From: Desulfobacterales bacterium
GTDB lineage: Bacteria > Desulfobacterota > Desulfobacteria > Desulfobacterales > UBA5852
Direction of reading: 5' to 3'
Assembly: GCA_016735415.1 (NCBI GenBank)
Contig: JAERRP010000128.1
Location: 1 to 12,942, forward strand
DNA length: 12,942 bases
Shown: positions 12,017 through 12,942 of the stretch, in pieces
Numbering within the stretch: the first letter of the stretch is position 1
Layout of the letters: every line of letters begins with the position of its first letter
Made by a program: the position numbers and the translations under genes
Notes under the pieces: model-generated
What the model saw: the letters and a program-made list of their open reading frames with translations, nothing else
What the model was told of the DNA's origin: nothing
Databases searched by the model: none

Positions 12017-12760
12017 TCAGGCTTCGACCCGCTGGCCGCGCGCGGAGATGACTACTTCTTCCAGCGGAATTTCCACGGCGGCTTTTTCCATGGCTTTCTG
12101 GACGATCACCAGCAGCCCGGCGCAGCAGGGGACTTCCATACGTACCGCGGTGACCGACTGAATATCGGCCTGGGCGAAGATCAGGGCGAAGCGTTCGATA
12201 TATTCCTGGTATTCGTCGAACTTGGGGCACCCGATCATCACCACCCTGCCCCGCAGATAGTCGCGATGCAGGGTCGGAAAGGACACGGCCGCGCAATCGG
12301 CCAGAACGAGAAGATGGGCCTTTTTCAAGAAGGGCGCGTGCGGCGGCACCAGTCGGATTTTAATCGGCCAGTGGGCCAGGGCCGAATCGGCCGGGCTGTC
12401 CGTCAGGACTCCCGGGGGCGGCGGTTCCCCTTCGACGCGCGGTGCGAACATCTTCATACCGGCCGAGGGGCAGCCGCCCACCGGAAAAGGCATGACCGGT
12501 TTATCCGCGGCAGCGTGGGCTTCAAGGTGCTCTTCGACCGCCGCTTCATCGAACTCGTCGGCCTCGCGTTCGATGATCTGCAGCGCTCCGGTGGGGCATT
12601 CGCCGATACAGGCCCCCAATCCGTCGCAGAGATTGTCTGAAACGACCCGGGCCTTGCCGTCGATGATATCGAGCGCGCCCTCGGCACAACCGGTTACGCA
12701 CTGGCCGCAGCCGTCACAAAGTTCTTCATCGATTTCTATAATTTTTCGGACTATTTTCAT
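12017..12760 (-). CDS. Two-cluster ferredoxin-like 4Fe-4S protein with C-terminal domain
   Basis: The start at 12760 (247 aa) follows AAGGAAG; an earlier in-frame ATG at 12781 has none. The N-terminus has C15-x2-C-x2-C-x3-C (CDGCGQCVTGC) and a second motif C-x2-L-x2-C-x3-C-P (CDGLGACIGECP) in which one cluster cysteine is leucine. After an acidic linker (EREADEFDEAAVEEH) comes a segment with VGGCPSAG, a strand-rich region HLLVLADCAAVSF, VVMIGCPKFDE and VPCCAGL, which adds several more cysteines. Proteins of this build occur in sulfate reducers and clostridia, in Desulfovibrio next to the hybrid cluster protein gene under nitrosative-stress control. Here a neighbouring hcp is not visible. It is probably an electron carrier or sensor for stress; the C-terminal domain has no assigned activity. 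Confidence 0.85.
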   Translation of the reverse strand: MKIVRKIIEIDEELCDGCGQCVTGCAEGALDIIDGKARVVSDNLCDGLGACIGECPTGALQIIEREADEFDEAAVEEHLEAHAAADKPVMPFPVGGCPSAGMKMFAPRVEGEPPPPGVLTDSPADSALAHWPIKIRLVPPHAPFLKKAHLLVLADCAAVSFPTLHRDYLRGRVVMIGCPKFDEYQEYIERFALIFAQADIQSVTAVRMEVPCCAGLLVIVQKAMEKAAVEIPLEEVVISARGQRVEA

Positions 12761-12782
12761 GTTGGCTTCCTTACCTTGCAAT

Positions 12783-12808
12783 GCGACGCGGCTCCCGCCG
12801 GGCGTCGC
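12783..12808. other. Intergenic hairpin upstream of the ferredoxin-like gene
   Basis: GCGACGC (12783-12789) and GCGTCGC (12802-12808) form a perfect 7-bp stem, with GGC...GCC able to pair inside. It lies in the 75-bp gap after the partial gene. There is no T run, so it is more likely a processing or regulatory hairpin than a terminator. Confidence 0.3.
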
Positions 12809-12835
12809 TCCGTACGATCTGAAGCGTTTTCGGGA

Positions 12836-12942
12836 TCAGCCGGTCACCGTCAGCAAATCCGCCTGTTTGCGGCCGGCGACGGTCAGGCAGGCGGCCGTGG
12901 CCTTTTCGAGGGTTTTCGCGTCCAGACGGGCGTCGTGTTTCT
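12836..12942 (-). CDS. 3' end of an unrecognised gene (partial)
   Basis: A frame open to the window edge ends with TGA at 12836-12838 and gives 34 C-terminal residues: KHDARLDAKTLEKATAAC followed by LTVAGRKQADLLTVTG. The codon pattern resembles the neighbours and no other frame is better, so this is probably the tail of a real gene on the same strand, 75 bp upstream of the ferredoxin-like gene. The fragment is too short to assign. It does not look like the C-terminus of the hybrid cluster protein. Confidence 0.5.
   Translation of the reverse strand, partial: KHDARLDAKTLEKATAACLTVAGRKQADLLTVTG

Noticed and set aside
12836..12942. Possible hybrid cluster protein gene next to the ferredoxin-like gene
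   Set aside because: The pairing is known in Desulfovibrio, but these 34 C-terminal residues show no likeness to that protein.
1..12942. CRISPR array, tRNA or rRNA genes, transposase genes
   Set aside because: No regularly spaced direct repeats, no cloverleaf-like sequences and no transposase-like coding regions were seen on either strand.

Overview
The window is a GC-rich, densely packed stretch whose convincing genes all lie on the minus strand, so it is read from right to left. Gene content points to a strictly anaerobic sulfate-reducing deltaproteobacterium (Desulfobacterota, Desulfobacteraceae/Desulfosarcina-like). The evidence is rubrerythrin, a 2Fe desulfoferrodoxin, a rubredoxin, a rubredoxin:oxygen oxidoreductase-type flavodiiron protein, several one- and two-cluster ferredoxins, a class III-type multiheme cytochrome, DsrE-like and sulfite-reductase-like proteins, and a DVU0298-like HEAT protein. 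The organism assignment is inference from these families; there is no rRNA or other phylogenetic marker.

Right-hand block (12942 to 9107): the 3' end of an unrecognised gene; a two-cluster ferredoxin-like protein; a 560-bp gap with terminator-like hairpins and phased GGAAC motifs; then a close-set series of a small helical hypothetical protein, rubrerythrin (superoxide/peroxide defence), desulfoferrodoxin (superoxide reductase), a 51-aa rubredoxin-like Cys-rich protein, a free-standing flavodoxin and a 63-aa zinc ribbon. A hairpin followed by a T-rich run closes this block.

Central block (8963 to 4901): cydA and cydB (cytochrome bd quinol oxidase, short Q-loop type), a secreted triheme c7-like cytochrome, a flavoprotein fused to a low-molecular-weight phosphatase-like domain that has lost its nucleophilic cysteine, and rubredoxin. 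A 146-bp MITE-like element starts exactly at the rubredoxin stop codon.

Left-hand block (4571 to 22): the flavodiiron oxygen reductase, translationally coupled to a one-cluster ferredoxin; a DsrE-family protein with its own candidate promoter; a HEAT-repeat DVU0298-like protein; a second MITE-like element (151 bp); an RraA-family protein; a mini siroheme-reductase-like protein with a PCP_red domain and two extra [4Fe-4S] clusters; a 305-bp non-coding stretch with a cruciform; and a 56-aa six-cysteine protein.

Taken together this reads as an oxygen and reactive-oxygen defence island. Cytochrome bd and the flavodiiron protein remove O2; desulfoferrodoxin removes superoxide; rubrerythrin removes peroxide; rubredoxin, flavodoxin and ferredoxins carry electrons between them. 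The less familiar parts are the flavoprotein-pseudophosphatase fusion, the triheme cytochrome next to the bd oxidase, the mini sulfite-reductase-like protein, and several tiny cysteine-rich proteins.
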